A DNA stretch of 64,000 nucleotides, taken from NCBI GenBank assembly GCA_946480825.1, contig CAMLLG010000003.1, forward strand, positions 45,169 through 109,168. The letters are read 5' to 3'. The notes beneath the pieces were generated by a model. The model searched no databases. It was not told the DNA's origin and worked only from the letters and a program-made list of their open reading frames with translations. The DNA comes from an uncultured Lysobacteraceae bacterium (GTDB taxonomy: Bacteria > Pseudomonadota > Gammaproteobacteria > Xanthomonadales > Xanthomonadaceae). Each line of letters starts with the position of its first letter. Within the stretch, counting starts at the first letter, position 1. The position numbers were made by a program, and so were the translations under genes. Of this stretch, positions 38,101 through 44,196 are shown in pieces.

Positions 38101-41100
38101 GCGTGCGGCCGGCGGCGTCGTAGCTGTAGTCCACGCGGCGACCGCTGGCGTCCACGGTCGAGGTCAGCAGTCCGCGCGCATCGTAGGTGTTGTCGACGAC
38201 GGTGCGGTTCAGCGCATCGACGACGGTATCGACCTGACCGTCCTTGTTGTAGGTGGTGGTCGTGGTCGCGACGGTGCCGTCCGGCAGGGTCTGCGACAGG
38301 GTCACCGACTGGCCGAAGCGGTTGGAAACGGTGGTCGCGGCCACGCCTTCGGGCGTGGTCACGGTGATGCTGCGCGCGGTGTCGCTGTGCGTGTAGGTGG
38401 TGACGCGGCCCAGCGCATCGGTCTGCGTGACCACGCGATCGAAGGCGTCGTACGTGGTCGACACCGTCTCGTTGCGGCCGCTGACGTTGTTCGCGGTCTG
38501 CGACAGCACGCGGCCGAGGCGATCGTAGACGAAGCCGACGGTGTTGCCGCGCGCGTCGGTGCGCGTGGTGGCGCGACCGAAGGCGTCGTAGATCACGCCG
38601 ACGCTGCGGTTGAGCGCGCCGCCGGCTTCGCTCTGCGCGGTCAGCAGGCCGCGGCCGTCGTAGCTGTTGGTGACCGTGCGGCGGACGCTGTTGTCGAGTT
38701 CGAGATCCTGCTGCGTGCGCACTTCGCCGAAGGCGGTGTAGGTGTACAGCGTGCGGTGGTTCTCGGCGTCGATCCGCTCGCTGAGCTGACCGCGACGGTC
38801 GTAACGCAACTGGATGCGGCTGTCGGTCGCGGCGTTGATCGTCAGCGACTGGATCGCGCTCTGCGCGCTGGCGCGGCTGCCGGCCACCCCCAGCGTGATC
38901 CGGCCGGTGTAGGCGATGCTGTCGACGACCTGGCCGAACGCGTTGTAGCGCGTTTCCTGCACTTCGCCCTGCGCGTTCTGCACGTTGAGCGCGTCGTGCA
39001 TGCCGCGGACCACGAAGGTCTGGCGGCCGGCCGCGTCGTAGAAATACCAGGTCTTGTTGCCGGCCGCGTCGATGCTCTCGGTGCGGCGGCCGACGAGGTC
39101 GTAGCCGTGGCGCACGCCGTACTGGGCGTAGATCGCGTCGATCTGCGCCTGGCTCATGCCGCCGATCAGGAAGGTCGAGCCCTCGCCGCTCAGCTCACCA
39201 GTGAGGTTGCCGAACACATCGTAACGACGATTCCCTTCGCGCACCTCGCTGGTGCCCGCGGCGCTCTGGGTCTTCACCAGGCGTCCGGCTTCGTCGTAGA
39301 AATAGTTGGTTGCGGTGCCTTCGTGGTTCAGTTCGGTCGCGACCTGGCCCAGCGCGTTGAAGCTGCGCTGGGTGAGGCGGAACGCTTCCGCCGGCGCGCC
39401 GGTGGTGGCGCTGGTGCGCAGCGCGGCGAAGGTCTCGCCGCCGCCGAGGCCGGTGAGCTGCTTGGCATACGCCTTGACCGCACGCTGGTTCGCGGCTTCG
39501 TCGTAAACATATTCGGTGAGATAGCCTTCGGCGTTGAGCATGCCGATCTGCAGGCCGCGGGCGTTGTAGAAGTAGCGCGTGCCCTGATCGGCGGGATTGG
39601 GCGCTGTCGGACGCAGATCGGCCAGGGTGCCGGTCGCGCGCAGCGCGACGTTGGTCGGCGTCGCATAACGCACGCTGCGGATCAGGCGGCCACCGGCATC
39701 GTGGATCGCTTCGACCAGATAACCTTCGGCGTCGAGCGTGCCGACCACGCGGTCGGCGTTGTCGTAGAACATCCGCTGCACGCGCGGCGTCACCGTCGCA
39801 TCGCCGGGCTTGCTCAGCGTGGTCGACAGCAGGCGGTTGGCGGCGTCGTAGGCGTAGGTCGTCAGCAACCCGGCGGCGTCGGTCTCGGTCGCGACGCGAC
39901 CGCTGTTGTCGTAGGTGCGGGAACCGCTGCGGTCGTTGGCGGCATCGGTCTGCACCCACGCCTGATTCGCGGTCAGCCCGGGCGCGGTCGCCGCGAACAC
40001 CAGCGCATCCTTGGTGACGGTGTTCCCGGAGATCCAGCCCGTGGTGTTCACCCTGATCGCATACGCGATGGTCTGCACGCCGCGGCCGACGCCGTCGTAC
40101 ACGGTGCGCGCCACCGCGCCGGTGGCATCGACCACCGCCGACAGCCGGCCGGCGCCGTCGTAGAAGTAATACGTCCGCCCGCCGGCGGCGTCCTGGCTGG
40201 CGCGAAGTCGCCCGCTGGCGTCGTAGAAATTCTGGGTGGTGCGGGTGACGAGGCTGCCGTCGACCGTACCGGCATCGCTGGCGCTGACCAGCTCGCCCGC
40301 GCGGTTGTGGGTCGCGGTGCGGGTCGCACCGGTGTCGAAGGTCACCCGGATCTGGTTGGCTGAATCGACGTAGGCGTAGGCGGTGAGCAGCGTCGCGGCG
40401 TCGTTCGCGGCCAGCCACGTGGCGTAGCCGGTCGGATCGATGCGCGCATCGGGCATCGCCGCGGTGGCGGCGCCGCGGGCGACCTGGGTCAACAGTCGGC
40501 CCATGCCGTCGTAGACGTAATCGACGATCTCGCTGACCGTCGGCGCGGCGCCGGCGAGCGTGCGGCCGGCGCCGCGCACGGTGATCTTCTGGCGCAGCAG
40601 GCCCTGCGCATCGTAGGTGTAGCGCACCAGATCGGTGGCGGCGTCGAGCACGCCGGTGCCGTTCACGTCGGCGCTGACGGTCGCATACGATTCGGTCTGC
40701 GAAACCCGGCCCTTGGCGTCGTAACCGTAGACCGTCAGCGCGCTGTTCGCCTTGCGCAGCGCCGCGGCATCGGTGGCCCAGGTGTTGAGCGCCGCTTCGG
40801 TGTACGCACCGCTGTAGGTGGCGCCGAGGTAACGGCGCTCGCTCGCCAGCTGGCCGATGCCGTTGCCGCTGGTCGCGTAGCTCAGCTCGCGCACTTCGCC
40901 GGCCGCGTTGACCACGAAACGCACGCGATTGCGGCTGTCGTAGATATAGCGGGTGGTCAGCGCACCCGACGGCAGATTGGTGGTACCGGTGTGGTTCGGA
41001 TCCAGACCGTCGGCATCGGCGACGGTGTAACGGGTTTCCTCGGTGACCTGGTTCGCGCCGTTGTACGTCCACGCGATGGTGTTGCCGAGCAGGTCGCGCT

Positions 41101-42358
41101 GCAGGATGCGATTGCCGTTGGCGTCGTAGCGGAACACGGTGTCGAGCACCGCCGCGCCGCCCGCGGTCGCGGCCTGGGCGACGCGGATCAGGTTCCCCGA
41201 CGTGTCGTAGCTGTAGCTGGTCTTCTGGCGCAGGCCGTCGACGGCCGGTTCCAGCACGCCGGTCAACTGGCGGTTGGCGTCGTATTCGTAGGTCCAGGTG
41301 CGGCCGGCGCCATCGATGACATCGGTCGAATTGGCGTTGTAGACGAAAGTGGTCGTCTGCGTGGAACCGTCGCCGCTGCCGCCGCGGGTCACCGTCTTCA
41401 CCCGGAAACCGCCGGCACCGTCGGCTTCGTAGGTGTAGGCGACGGTGACGCCGTCGCTGGTGCTCACGCTGGCGATGCGCAGATCGCTCGCGGTCGTGCT
41501 GACATAGGTGTACGACGTGCGGAAGCGCCTGCCGTCGTTGTTCGCGGCGGTGGTCGCGTCCCAGGTGTTGTCGGTGGAGATCTCGGGCGTCAGATCGGTC
41601 TGCACCCAGGCGAGGCGACCGCTGCCGTCGCCGTTCTCGTAACCGTAGGTCACCTGCACGCGGGTGGTGCCGCCCTCGCGGGTGCTGATCGACGCCAGCT
41701 GGCCGGCGGTGTTGTAGGTGAACAGGATGGCGTCGCGCGACGCCACGGCCGCGCCATCGACCGAACGCACCTCCGAGATGCGGTTGCTGGCGTCGTAAAC
41801 GATGTCGTACTGCGCGGGCGTGGTGCCGTCGCTGCGCAGGTCGCGGATCCACAGCAGACGGCCCTTCAGCGTGGCGTTGGCGTGATCGGCGTAGCGCTCT
41901 TCGCGCCGGCTGCTGCCTTCGGTGTAGGTCCAGACCGTGCCGTCCCAGACAAGCGAATCGTGCGCACCATCGCCGCCGGTGGTGGTGTAGGTGTTGGTCG
42001 TACCCGAATACGTGAACACCACGCTCTGGCCGTCGCCGGTGTTCAGAGTCATGGTGCTGCCGACGGCGTTGAGCGTGCCGGTGAGCGTCACGTTGCGCTC
42101 GAAACCGGTGACCCAACCGTCCTGGCCGGTGCCCGCGACTACGCCGCGGCTGTTGTAGGTGCGCAGGAACGCGGCATTGAGGCCGCGGGCGATCAGACTT
42201 TCGTCGAGATCCTGCAGGACGAGGTTGCCGGTCGCCAGATTGACGTATTGGTTTTCGCGGCTTTGGCCGATGCCGGCATTGCCGCCGGTGGCGAATCCGA
42301 GCTGGGTGTACGACGTGTTGTACAGACCCAGACCACTTCCCGTGAAGACGGCGACCAT
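23195..42358 (-). CDS. Giant Rhs/YD-repeat polymorphic toxin with Ig-like block and C-terminal nuclease-like domain
   Basis: 6387 residues in one uninterrupted frame. Residues 1-3060: a start with TGNLVLQDLDE and RTYNSRG, then many YD repeats of the form YDAAGRV, expected to build the Rhs shell. About 3060-5130: some 20 cadherin-like/He_PIG domains (each with NxAP, DxxGDxLxY, FNxxTRxFSG), seven of them tandemly duplicated. About 5180-5580: more YD repeats. About 5589-5643: a LysM domain (VLQGETLQSLAQRVYGN). About 5676-5900: a hydrophobic, Gly/Ala-rich segment (LATIIMVVVAVVVTVYTAG). Last ~110 residues: a tip with VHMAHD (His 6312), AVTWWNSVGR and NYYLEF (Glu 6363), like GH-E family HNH/EndoVII nucleases. 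I see no signal peptide, and no canonical DPxGRF-type Rhs core motif before the tip. No VgrG, PAAR or T6SS gene lies nearby. The 3' ~2.1 kb is more A+T-rich than the rest, consistent with tip exchange. Confidence 0.9.
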   Translation of the reverse strand: MVAVFTGSGLGLYNTSYTQLGFATGGNAGIGQSRENQYVNLATGNLVLQDLDESLIARGLNAAFLRTYNSRGVVAGTGQDGWVTGFERNVTLTGTLNAVGSTMTLNTGDGQSVVFTYSGTTNTYTTTGGDGAHDSLVWDGTVWTYTEGSSRREERYADHANATLKGRLLWIRDLRSDGTTPAQYDIVYDASNRISEVRSVDGAAVASRDAILFTYNTAGQLASISTREGGTTRVQVTYGYENGDGSGRLAWVQTDLTPEISTDNTWDATTAANNDGRRFRTSYTYVSTTASDLRIASVSTSDGVTVAYTYEADGAGGFRVKTVTRGGSGDGSTQTTTFVYNANSTDVIDGAGRTWTYEYDANRQLTGVLEPAVDGLRQKTSYSYDTSGNLIRVAQAATAGGAAVLDTVFRYDANGNRILQRDLLGNTIAWTYNGANQVTEETRYTVADADGLDPNHTGTTNLPSGALTTRYIYDSRNRVRFVVNAAGEVRELSYATSGNGIGQLASERRYLGATYSGAYTEAALNTWATDAAALRKANSALTVYGYDAKGRVSQTESYATVSADVNGTGVLDAATDLVRYTYDAQGLLRQKITVRGAGRTLAGAAPTVSEIVDYVYDGMGRLLTQVARGAATAAMPDARIDPTGYATWLAANDAATLLTAYAYVDSANQIRVTFDTGATRTATHNRAGELVSASDAGTVDGSLVTRTTQNFYDASGRLRASQDAAGGRTYYFYDGAGRLSAVVDATGAVARTVYDGVGRGVQTIAYAIRVNTTGWISGNTVTKDALVFAATAPGLTANQAWVQTDAANDRSGSRTYDNSGRVATETDAAGLLTTYAYDAANRLLSTTLSKPGDATVTPRVQRMFYDNADRVVGTLDAEGYLVEAIHDAGGRLIRSVRYATPTNVALRATGTLADLRPTAPNPADQGTRYFYNARGLQIGMLNAEGYLTEYVYDEAANQRAVKAYAKQLTGLGGGETFAALRTSATTGAPAEAFRLTQRSFNALGQVATELNHEGTATNYFYDEAGRLVKTQSAAGTSEVREGNRRYDVFGNLTGELSGEGSTFLIGGMSQAQIDAIYAQYGVRHGYDLVGRRTESIDAAGNKTWYFYDAAGRQTFVVRGMHDALNVQNAQGEVQETRYNAFGQVVDSIAYTGRITLGVAGSRASAQSAIQSLTINAATDSRIQLRYDRRGQLSERIDAENHRTLYTYTAFGEVRTQQDLELDNSVRRTVTNSYDGRGLLTAQSEAGGALNRSVGVIYDAFGRATTRTDARGNTVGFVYDRLGRVLSQTANNVSGRNETVSTTYDAFDRVVTQTDALGRVTTYTHSDTARSITVTTPEGVAATTVSNRFGQSVTLSQTLPDGTVATTTTTYNKDGQVDTVVDALNRTVVDNTYDARGLLTSTVDASGRRVDYSYDAAGRTLTRREDPTGLNLATTWTYDGQGRQLTVTDASNVRTSLIYDRKGNLIEAVLDPNGLALRTTYTWDRDGRQLTMTQGAGTAAAMTVAYAYDAFGRRITETVSPGTLNLVTTYAYDANDNVVRKTDASGRTTRYSYDAANRMRFSVDDAGGVSEVAYDAAGRATMTRSYAKVANITGLGTAPTEADMAALVTAQTLANDAQDDVGYRIYDRDGRLVMTVDGAGGVIEIDYDSAGRKVLERRYAQAAALSATLRGQLRAGTATIDTVRALAGANAAKDVQTRYVYDAAGQVVFMLDAVGAVTRNWYDAAGRVVASRRYATTVNFGAVGDATTVAALQALVVDAASDLGEYRVYDAAGRVIYLVDLAGTLQQVGYDAAGRMTVTRTYATPFAIGTSLRDALRAGTATAADFSAFATANEAAARAQALVYDSAGRQRYAITRSAPGIAEVAETQYDAAGRVVVQSRYGVNIAFATNYTDSGVGTALNAALSTDPLIRATQIRSQRYVYDTAGRQRFMLDATGALAEWRYDGAGRVTDTIAYGQRPPAATTTETGLSAWANAQPAADVRRTRSAYDAAGRLQVKTDANNRTESYTYDAADRMLTRTDRNNAVWTYQYDAAGRRTAEISPQVAVTSIDAAGNVSTANRAIATRFTYDGLGNVLTRIDNADAPVTADRRTTRYVYDNRGYQVSTIFPDAGAYNVGTNALEATGVQATIEITYNALGQAVVQKDVRGFHSYKAYDAAGRVAYEVDQEGHVTAYTYNAFGEVGTLRRHATAMSAGAIPGWSQGQSLSVAQLQTAGVLTAGANDRVIDTVYTALGRKSTVTQSSVTYYRADGVETTGSPVKTFAYNAFGDLTLESDLIEGVPGTGGAVWATATRYYDALGRNTLTVDALGYVTETKYNATGEATETIEYARALAGTPNPASRPGLPAPGDAAIGADRITRWSYDALGRKISETSVRQYRRVDGSTGSRDVVATYGYDNEGRVTSITDDTGTTSTVYDAIGRTLSVQEAARSVLVQSVDGLLGTSASRDLTTGLIYEQRSPFTTMGYDAFGNAVVVRRYANGKNGANAAVADDTRDQVQLMRYDWQGRAVWERNATGATVTRRYDAADNVTEVRYSLQGNNGRSAVVVSTNTYDKTGRQLSNRIDRELMLNGAYQSTVVDSGETVVYNAFGEITQKTHHGLSGTLVYGYDAAGRLISSNESGATRNYGYNLAGHLVRTAQKAYLNATDGVIDAITVSRVDKLGRTLEVTLPSHTAVAATTSSITQTVDRWGNVVRIIDARGYQTDYEYNSLNQLVREIRPLVKVVSENGGTTWQRPVNERYYDALGRLVATRDANGNLRANEYDQTGRLTVSRDAYGNATRYAYDAFGNQRITQNALGYLTFKEYDRAGRVVAIGDYLPSATGTTRNKAVLQSYVLNENGDRIAVTNALTQTARYDYDSRNQLIRSQTATGVVMEYAYDAAARKIRETNAYSGTIGTQLDRDNETVRIDEQTWDYDVFGRATDHNNLSGRDSNYVYNATSGQLTSETAAGGYGITTGNGSRTITYYANGRIRQVVEGTTTYRYEYDATGNRTMEEVITSDTYGLSVHTITRTTYDSNNRVERVTQHDQLANKRIFDLITEYDANGNRRHVRAVSGYGPNVDGIVVTNTAPVAIRAVEDRTVRKGLTSQFSLLFTDIFRDAEQDALSLTIAKSDGTALPSWLVATRDPDTGEIVFTANPAAGLADQDIVVRLTATETANAANTISTTFVVRVRTNTAPTLLQTGDVALRVKTNQPWNKDLVAGDYFREVDVGDVLSLSIENQASLPSWLTVDASNPGAIRLNGTPTTSGTFTVRLRATDQQGAYVVKQFQITTAPNAAPQVVAVPPPVDAIITRQFEWTRPLANVFTDAEGDRLQVTARLSDGSALPAWMSFQYLYDQATPEIVFSGNVPADEVSGRVYNIVMTATDVDGASTSTTLSVRVFANRAPAPTAGTQTLPPLRVNDNYSQTFALSTFFSDPENDGLNLTALWPNGSTLPQWLRMNVDYAAGTVTFSGRPNSNAQAGTLSFQVRATDIAGLTGTKSFSITIGTDTAPARTAVALSDRTLSIGRTFSYTIPDGLFSDADADSFALNAQLITQYSETYWEDTIPPSQITVNWVEYAPLPAWMTFNPATRTFSGTVPAGQSAGSMIVRVKATDSRGRVSAANEQFVGGAGNTADSDIVFNLQPWVNSPPVYNGGLTSPTLVHGGAVNIPLPAGAFTEPDGDALSYSAQVYVGSTWVNISTIGLSINSATGQITGTASNLTQTSYSARIVASDGSLTGTGTFTFNVTNTPPTASTIPNQTAGRNQAFNVNVAGYFSDVNSNPLTFTASGLPTGLSISSAGVISGTTTVALGNYAVTVTANDGRGGTVNASFTLTVANSAPVAPAISNQTATAGVSWSFTAPAFTDPNGDTLTYTASGLPAWMSFNASTRTFSGMPGVVGSWSITLTATDTAGATASRTFTVTTPSTPPVYTAGSLVNQTAQPSQAFTYTIPANTFTDPNGDTLTYSATLSSGAALPAWLSFNATTRTFSGTPTTAGTWTVRVLASDGTNQVGANFTITTPNAGPTYNGTLPNRGAPVNTAVSWPLAGGTFADANGDALTYTLEVERPGYYEQYYIAPGEPDFRWVEPAWVSASSVGLSIAANGTISGTLQALYAPAQFYTSGNYQYYYNYNMRITARDPSSASVTGGFSVTANVAPTAPSIARIILAHNTPVSTTLPVFTDVNGHALTYTATNLPPGLSFNPSTRVISGTGTTKGDWTVTYTATDALGAATSTTFTLTIGTDTAPVRTAVALSDRTLSIGRTFSYTIPDGLFVDNDGDSFTLGASMVVQMSEVEPGTPTFYYVDYQPLPAWMTFNAATRTFSGTVPAGQSTGTIIVRVQATDSRGRVSAANHQYVGGAGSTSDGDIHFNLQPWVNSAPVYNGGLTSPTLVHGGAVNIPLPAGAFTEPDGDALSYSAQVYVGSTWVNISTIGLSINSATGQITGTASNLTQTSYSARIVASDGSLTGTGTFTFNVTNTPPTASTIPNQTAGRNQAFNVNVAGYFSDVNSNPLTFTASGLPTGLSISSAGVISGTTTVALGNYAVTVTANDGRGGTVNASFTLTVANSAPVAPAISNQTATAGVSWSFTAPAFTDPNGDTLTYTASGLPAWMSFNASTRTFSGMPGVVGSWSITLTATDTAGATASRTFTVTTPSTPPVYAGGLSNQSASPGVGFSYTVPAGAFTDPNGDPLTYSATQSSGAALPSWLSFNAATRTFSGTPSGAGSWTIRVTASDGTSTASGTFTISTANVGPVYNGTLPARSGSSGTGVSWAMPGGAFTDANGDALTYTLEVERPGYYELYYIAPGEPDYRWVEPSWVSASAVGLSIASNGTVSGTLQALYSPGGFGGSYQYFYNYNMRITARDPSSASATGGFAVTVNVAPVAPSIGTVTARQNSAFSYTLPAFTDANGHALSYSVSGLPSGLSFNASTRVISGTPPTAGSWTVTYTANDGYGGVTNTTFTLTVQANNAPTAPSVGAQAGTINVALSLTLPVFSDADYDALTYTASNLPPGLSFNASTRTISGTPTATGNWTVTYGANDGRGGVASTTFVLTINAASANRAPVVSIPLDDQYATSDYEFYYQFPANSFTDPDNNPLTYTATLSSGSALPGWLSFNGATRTFQGYPFGTTNQNFTIRVRATDPSGLSVYDDFVLYKEGSGGGGIIPRMATSDDDVATRGSTLPAAAAAAAEPAGATYRFDMGSAKTRTAAVESTAIEDTATVSEPTTTTIAETEPVMKTLAASVPVQVKDEWFVYDAENRLKLVGGQLIGAAGAVGTYIGLASGAQSYELMYDAVGQVIGRAVVYGTNQIVYRTTYDLRGRKQYEFHAEYLNPVNFAFGGLSKQYVYDAADRLTETRSFYQNGTTVDAPLDGEGFPQGMRMSVAGWLSGAETFTYDADGRMTLQVTLDRNNGLNGIQWMEPGTYDDTQQRTSLDVLVQSSRVMYTDALGNSGYDALGRVSTYRYTAKEISWATHTYTSTYQGWGGYVEKQVFGSSTNNNYRATTNTLTYDAWGKLVRQVENTPLPNNYGTLHDRARAYTYNGDGRVQTRREGTIENGVFTQVADAFGAKSNYQFVHAAGQQQAELKEGGQIRYNSGYTYNSPQIQGLNGSGNYAAGGGTVTVLQGETLQSLAQRVYGNASLWYVLADANGLSDPDGALIAGTQLSTPKVTVSNNDAGTFKPYDPSEAIGPTSPGLPYITPPPKKSCNVLATIIMVVVAVVVTVYTAGLATGATANIWAAGVGALSGAGGAAGMAAAAVGGFAGSVASQAVGSAMGVTTFSWRNAFAAGITAGLTAGVGQMLGPVSEAVRAGNWGTVAMSAVGGSLASYVGNKIAGVETSFSWKSIAASVVSSVVSAGITKGLRLETDNFIGNFAKSAVGGVVSMHTRRAFGLEGGIDYGNVFADAFGNALGNAIVESALGGKFFGPQYGRMSEREKVVEIARLADRGVTFSSDNEKSLYLTYRELDRYRTEFLRDGENPAAWATEAARTLIRTLGNAAVGSNQGRTASMQQMSSRGDGLVATNAVYDPSSGGFSMMRTSAAGSGEPDDWSIGGFVDEIGNIRSNNPLLQSAVFNLGTVYGVLSGIGADAKALLEVASDAFVVYAGKFTVAGRLLGLSNNADRIIEKYQQAGEQIREFLRDAPLERLGEMISSRAERYEQALRRAADPRTPQLRYDWEAGVQTGELVWGVVSLVLGVATGVGAAIKGVSGLTRMLRAVNAMSRGVPAERAAAGLSRAEASLASRIGRAMEEVPVTVTGTGRNRVFTTVAADGRTISASSMRDLLLGATPSKTSRTGREVIERMTRDGEIRTIDGQLHVRSRTDGNWYPIDDRVHMAHDIHRDYWPTVNGQPQPARDAVTWWNSVGRDTGARSPQVRDMMLDSRNYYLEFGPYNSSQGARLGQTYAPPRRPGG
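28454..29296 (-). repeat. 843-bp near-perfect repeat, copy 2
   Basis: Matches 30638-31480 at a constant offset of 2184 bases; the encoded 281 residues are identical and I saw no base difference in the lines compared. It encodes most of four Ig-like domains. Confidence 0.88.
30638..31480 (-). repeat. 843-bp near-perfect repeat, copy 1
   Basis: Partner of 28454-29296. The offset of 2184 bases is a multiple of three, so recombination between the copies would remove or add exactly 728 codons in frame. Confidence 0.88.
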
Positions 42359-42615
42359 ACGTGATTCCTCGAAACAGATCCGTGAAAGGCGTGGGCGCAG
42401 TGGCCCGAGTTACATGCCTGTTCCAATACCGGGCAAAGATGTTTAGGGGAAATTCACTCCGAACTTTTCCGGATCACCGGGGCGGCCCCGCCCGGCCCGG
42501 CACCATCGGCGCATCGCGAATCGCGCGTGTTCATCTGCAATCCCGCCGGATATCGATGCGTGGCGCCGGGCGGCACGGGCCGGCGGACCCTTGCATCGAG
42601 CCGGCCGGGCATTTA

Positions 42616-42634
42616 CGTTAGACGTTACATAACG
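42616..42634. promoter_or_regulatory. Candidate operator in front of the MarR-GNAT gene
   Basis: CGTTACATAACG (42623-42634) has perfect CGTTA/TAACG arms with a two-base centre, preceded by another CGTTA at 42616-42620. It ends 13 bases before the ATG at 42648. MarR proteins bind short palindromes near their own promoters, so autoregulation is likely. The region 42359-42647 must also hold the promoter of the giant Rhs gene. Confidence 0.42.
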
Positions 42635-42647
42635 GCCATCGAATGCC

Positions 42648-43637
42648 ATGGACTACATCGCCCATCTCGGACTCGTCGCGCTCGGCAGTCGCATGCGCGC
42701 AGTCAGCGACCGCCTCTACGCCACCGCCGACGAGGTCTACCGGCTCAGCGGGCTGGAAATCCAGGGGCGCTGGCTGCCGCTGCTGCGCATCCTCCACGAC
42801 CGCGGTCCGCAGACCGTGGGCGAGATCGCCGATGCCGTCGGCCAGACCCACTCGGCGGTCAGCCAACTGGCCGATCGGCTCGCGGAACAGGGATGGTTGA
42901 CGGTGCAGTCGGATCCGGCCGACAGGCGCCGCCGCCGGCTCGCGCTTACCGCCCGCGCGGAGACCGCGCTGCGTGCGGCGAAGCCGCTGTGGCGCGCGAT
43001 CGAAGACCTCTTCTCCGAACATTGCCGCGAACACGGCATCGATCTGCTGCAGACGCTCGCGACCTTCGAACGCGCGCTCACCCCGACCCTGGCCGCCGAC
43101 ATCGTCGCGCGCGCCGCCGCCAGCGACCGCAGCGCGCTGCGGATCGTGCCGTTCGCGCCGGCATTGCGCGCGCATTTCTATCGGCTCAACGAAGCCTGGC
43201 TGCGGAAATATTTCTACGTCGAGGCCATCGATCATCGGGTGCTGTCGCATCCCGAAACCGAGATCATCGCGCGCGGCGGCGAGATTCTGTTCGCGATGCA
43301 GGGCGACGAGGTCGTCGGCACCTGCGCACTGATGCCCGACACCGAAGCCGAAGACCGCGCGGACGGCGTCTACGAACTGACCAAGATGGCGGTGGACGAA
43401 TCGCGCCAGGGCCTGGGCATCGGACGCGCGCTGATGGAAGCGGCGATCGACGCGTTCCGCCGTCGCGACGGCCGCCGGCTGTTCCTCGAAACCAACAGCA
43501 AACTCATCCCGGCGGTGCGGCTGTACGAGAGCATGGGCTTCGAACGCCAGCCGTCGATCAAACCCGGCTCGCATTACGCGCGCGCCGATGTCTACATGGT
43601 CTGGCACGACCCGCAGGGGACGCGCGCGACACCATGA
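42648..43637 (+). CDS. MarR-family regulator fused to GNAT acetyltransferase
   Basis: 329 residues. Residues ~1-145 are a MarR winged helix (LPLLRILHDRGPQTVGEIADAVGQTHSAVSQLADRLAEQGWLTVQSDPADRRRRRLALT). Residues ~165-320 are a GNAT domain with acetyl-CoA-binding MAVDESRQGLGIGRALMEAAIDAFRRRDGRRLFLETN and the late strand VRLYESMGFERQP. Two-domain proteins of this type occur widely in proteobacteria; the acetylation substrate is generally unknown. The protein is cytosolic. A palindrome just upstream could be its own operator. It is divergent from the giant Rhs gene, and a small membrane gene follows after about 90 bases. Confidence 0.92.
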   Translation: MDYIAHLGLVALGSRMRAVSDRLYATADEVYRLSGLEIQGRWLPLLRILHDRGPQTVGEIADAVGQTHSAVSQLADRLAEQGWLTVQSDPADRRRRRLALTARAETALRAAKPLWRAIEDLFSEHCREHGIDLLQTLATFERALTPTLAADIVARAAASDRSALRIVPFAPALRAHFYRLNEAWLRKYFYVEAIDHRVLSHPETEIIARGGEILFAMQGDEVVGTCALMPDTEAEDRADGVYELTKMAVDESRQGLGIGRALMEAAIDAFRRRDGRRLFLETNSKLIPAVRLYESMGFERQPSIKPGSHYARADVYMVWHDPQGTRATP

Positions 43638-43730
43638 CCGCAGGTGGCGCACCACGCCGCCGCAATGCACAACGCATCGCCTGCCGCCGCGGCGTATTCT
43701 GTCGGCAACGCCGCCGCCCGGAGCCCGCCC

Positions 43731-44144
43731 GTGTTCAAGCCGAAAACGCTGCTGTATGCCTTCATCGCCGGCTTCATCGCCACGCTCGTGTTCCATCAGG
43801 GCCTGCTGCAGCTGCTGCATCTCGCCGGCCAAATCCCGACGGCCGCCTGGAACATGGACCCCACGCCGCCGCTGGGCGTGCCGAAAGTCCTCTCGCTCGC
43901 GTTCTGGGGCGGACTGTGGGGCATCGCACTGTGGGCATTGATCCGCAAACGCGGCGGCGCGGCGCACTGGCTGCTCGCGGTGGCGCTCGGCGCCGTGTTG
44001 CCCAGCCTGGTCGCGTGGTTCGTGGTGTTCCCGATCAAGGGCATCGCCCTGAACGGCACCCTGATCGCCGGCGCGCTGCTGCTCAACGGCGCATGGGGCC
44101 TCGGCGTCGCGCTGTGCATGCGGCTGTTCGGGCAGCGCGCCTGA
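43731..44144 (+). CDS. Small integral membrane protein
   Basis: 137 residues from the GTG at 43731, which has a GGAG seven bases upstream. An ATG at 43644 in the same frame would add 29 Ala/His-rich residues without a good ribosome site. Four hydrophobic segments are visible: about 6-27 (LLYAFIAGFIATLVFHQGLLQLL), 51-70 (VLSLAFWGGLWGIALWALI), 78-98 (WLLAVALGAVLPSLVAWFVVF) and 105-130. The FHQG motif in the first helix is a recognisable mark of a family of uncharacterised bacterial membrane proteins. It lies between the MarR-GNAT gene and the amylase gene, with 52 bases to the latter. Function unknown. Confidence 0.78.
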   Translation: MFKPKTLLYAFIAGFIATLVFHQGLLQLLHLAGQIPTAAWNMDPTPPLGVPKVLSLAFWGGLWGIALWALIRKRGGAAHWLLAVALGAVLPSLVAWFVVFPIKGIALNGTLIAGALLLNGAWGLGVALCMRLFGQRA

Positions 44145-44196
44145 TCCTGTCCGCTGCCTCCACCTCCCCCGCATTCGACACCCGGAGACGTTCTCG

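Noticed and set aside
29255..40363. Plus-strand open frame of 3702 codons opposite the giant Rhs gene
   Set aside because: It is the antisense of highly repetitive, GC-biased YD and Ig-like codons. Its translation is Gly/Val/Arg/Ala-rich with no recognisable domain, while the minus-strand frame shows clear domains over the same bases.
23195..42358. Giant Rhs gene as a type VI secretion effector
   Set aside because: No PAAR motif at the N-terminus and no vgrG, hcp or other T6SS gene in the window, so the export route cannot be stated.
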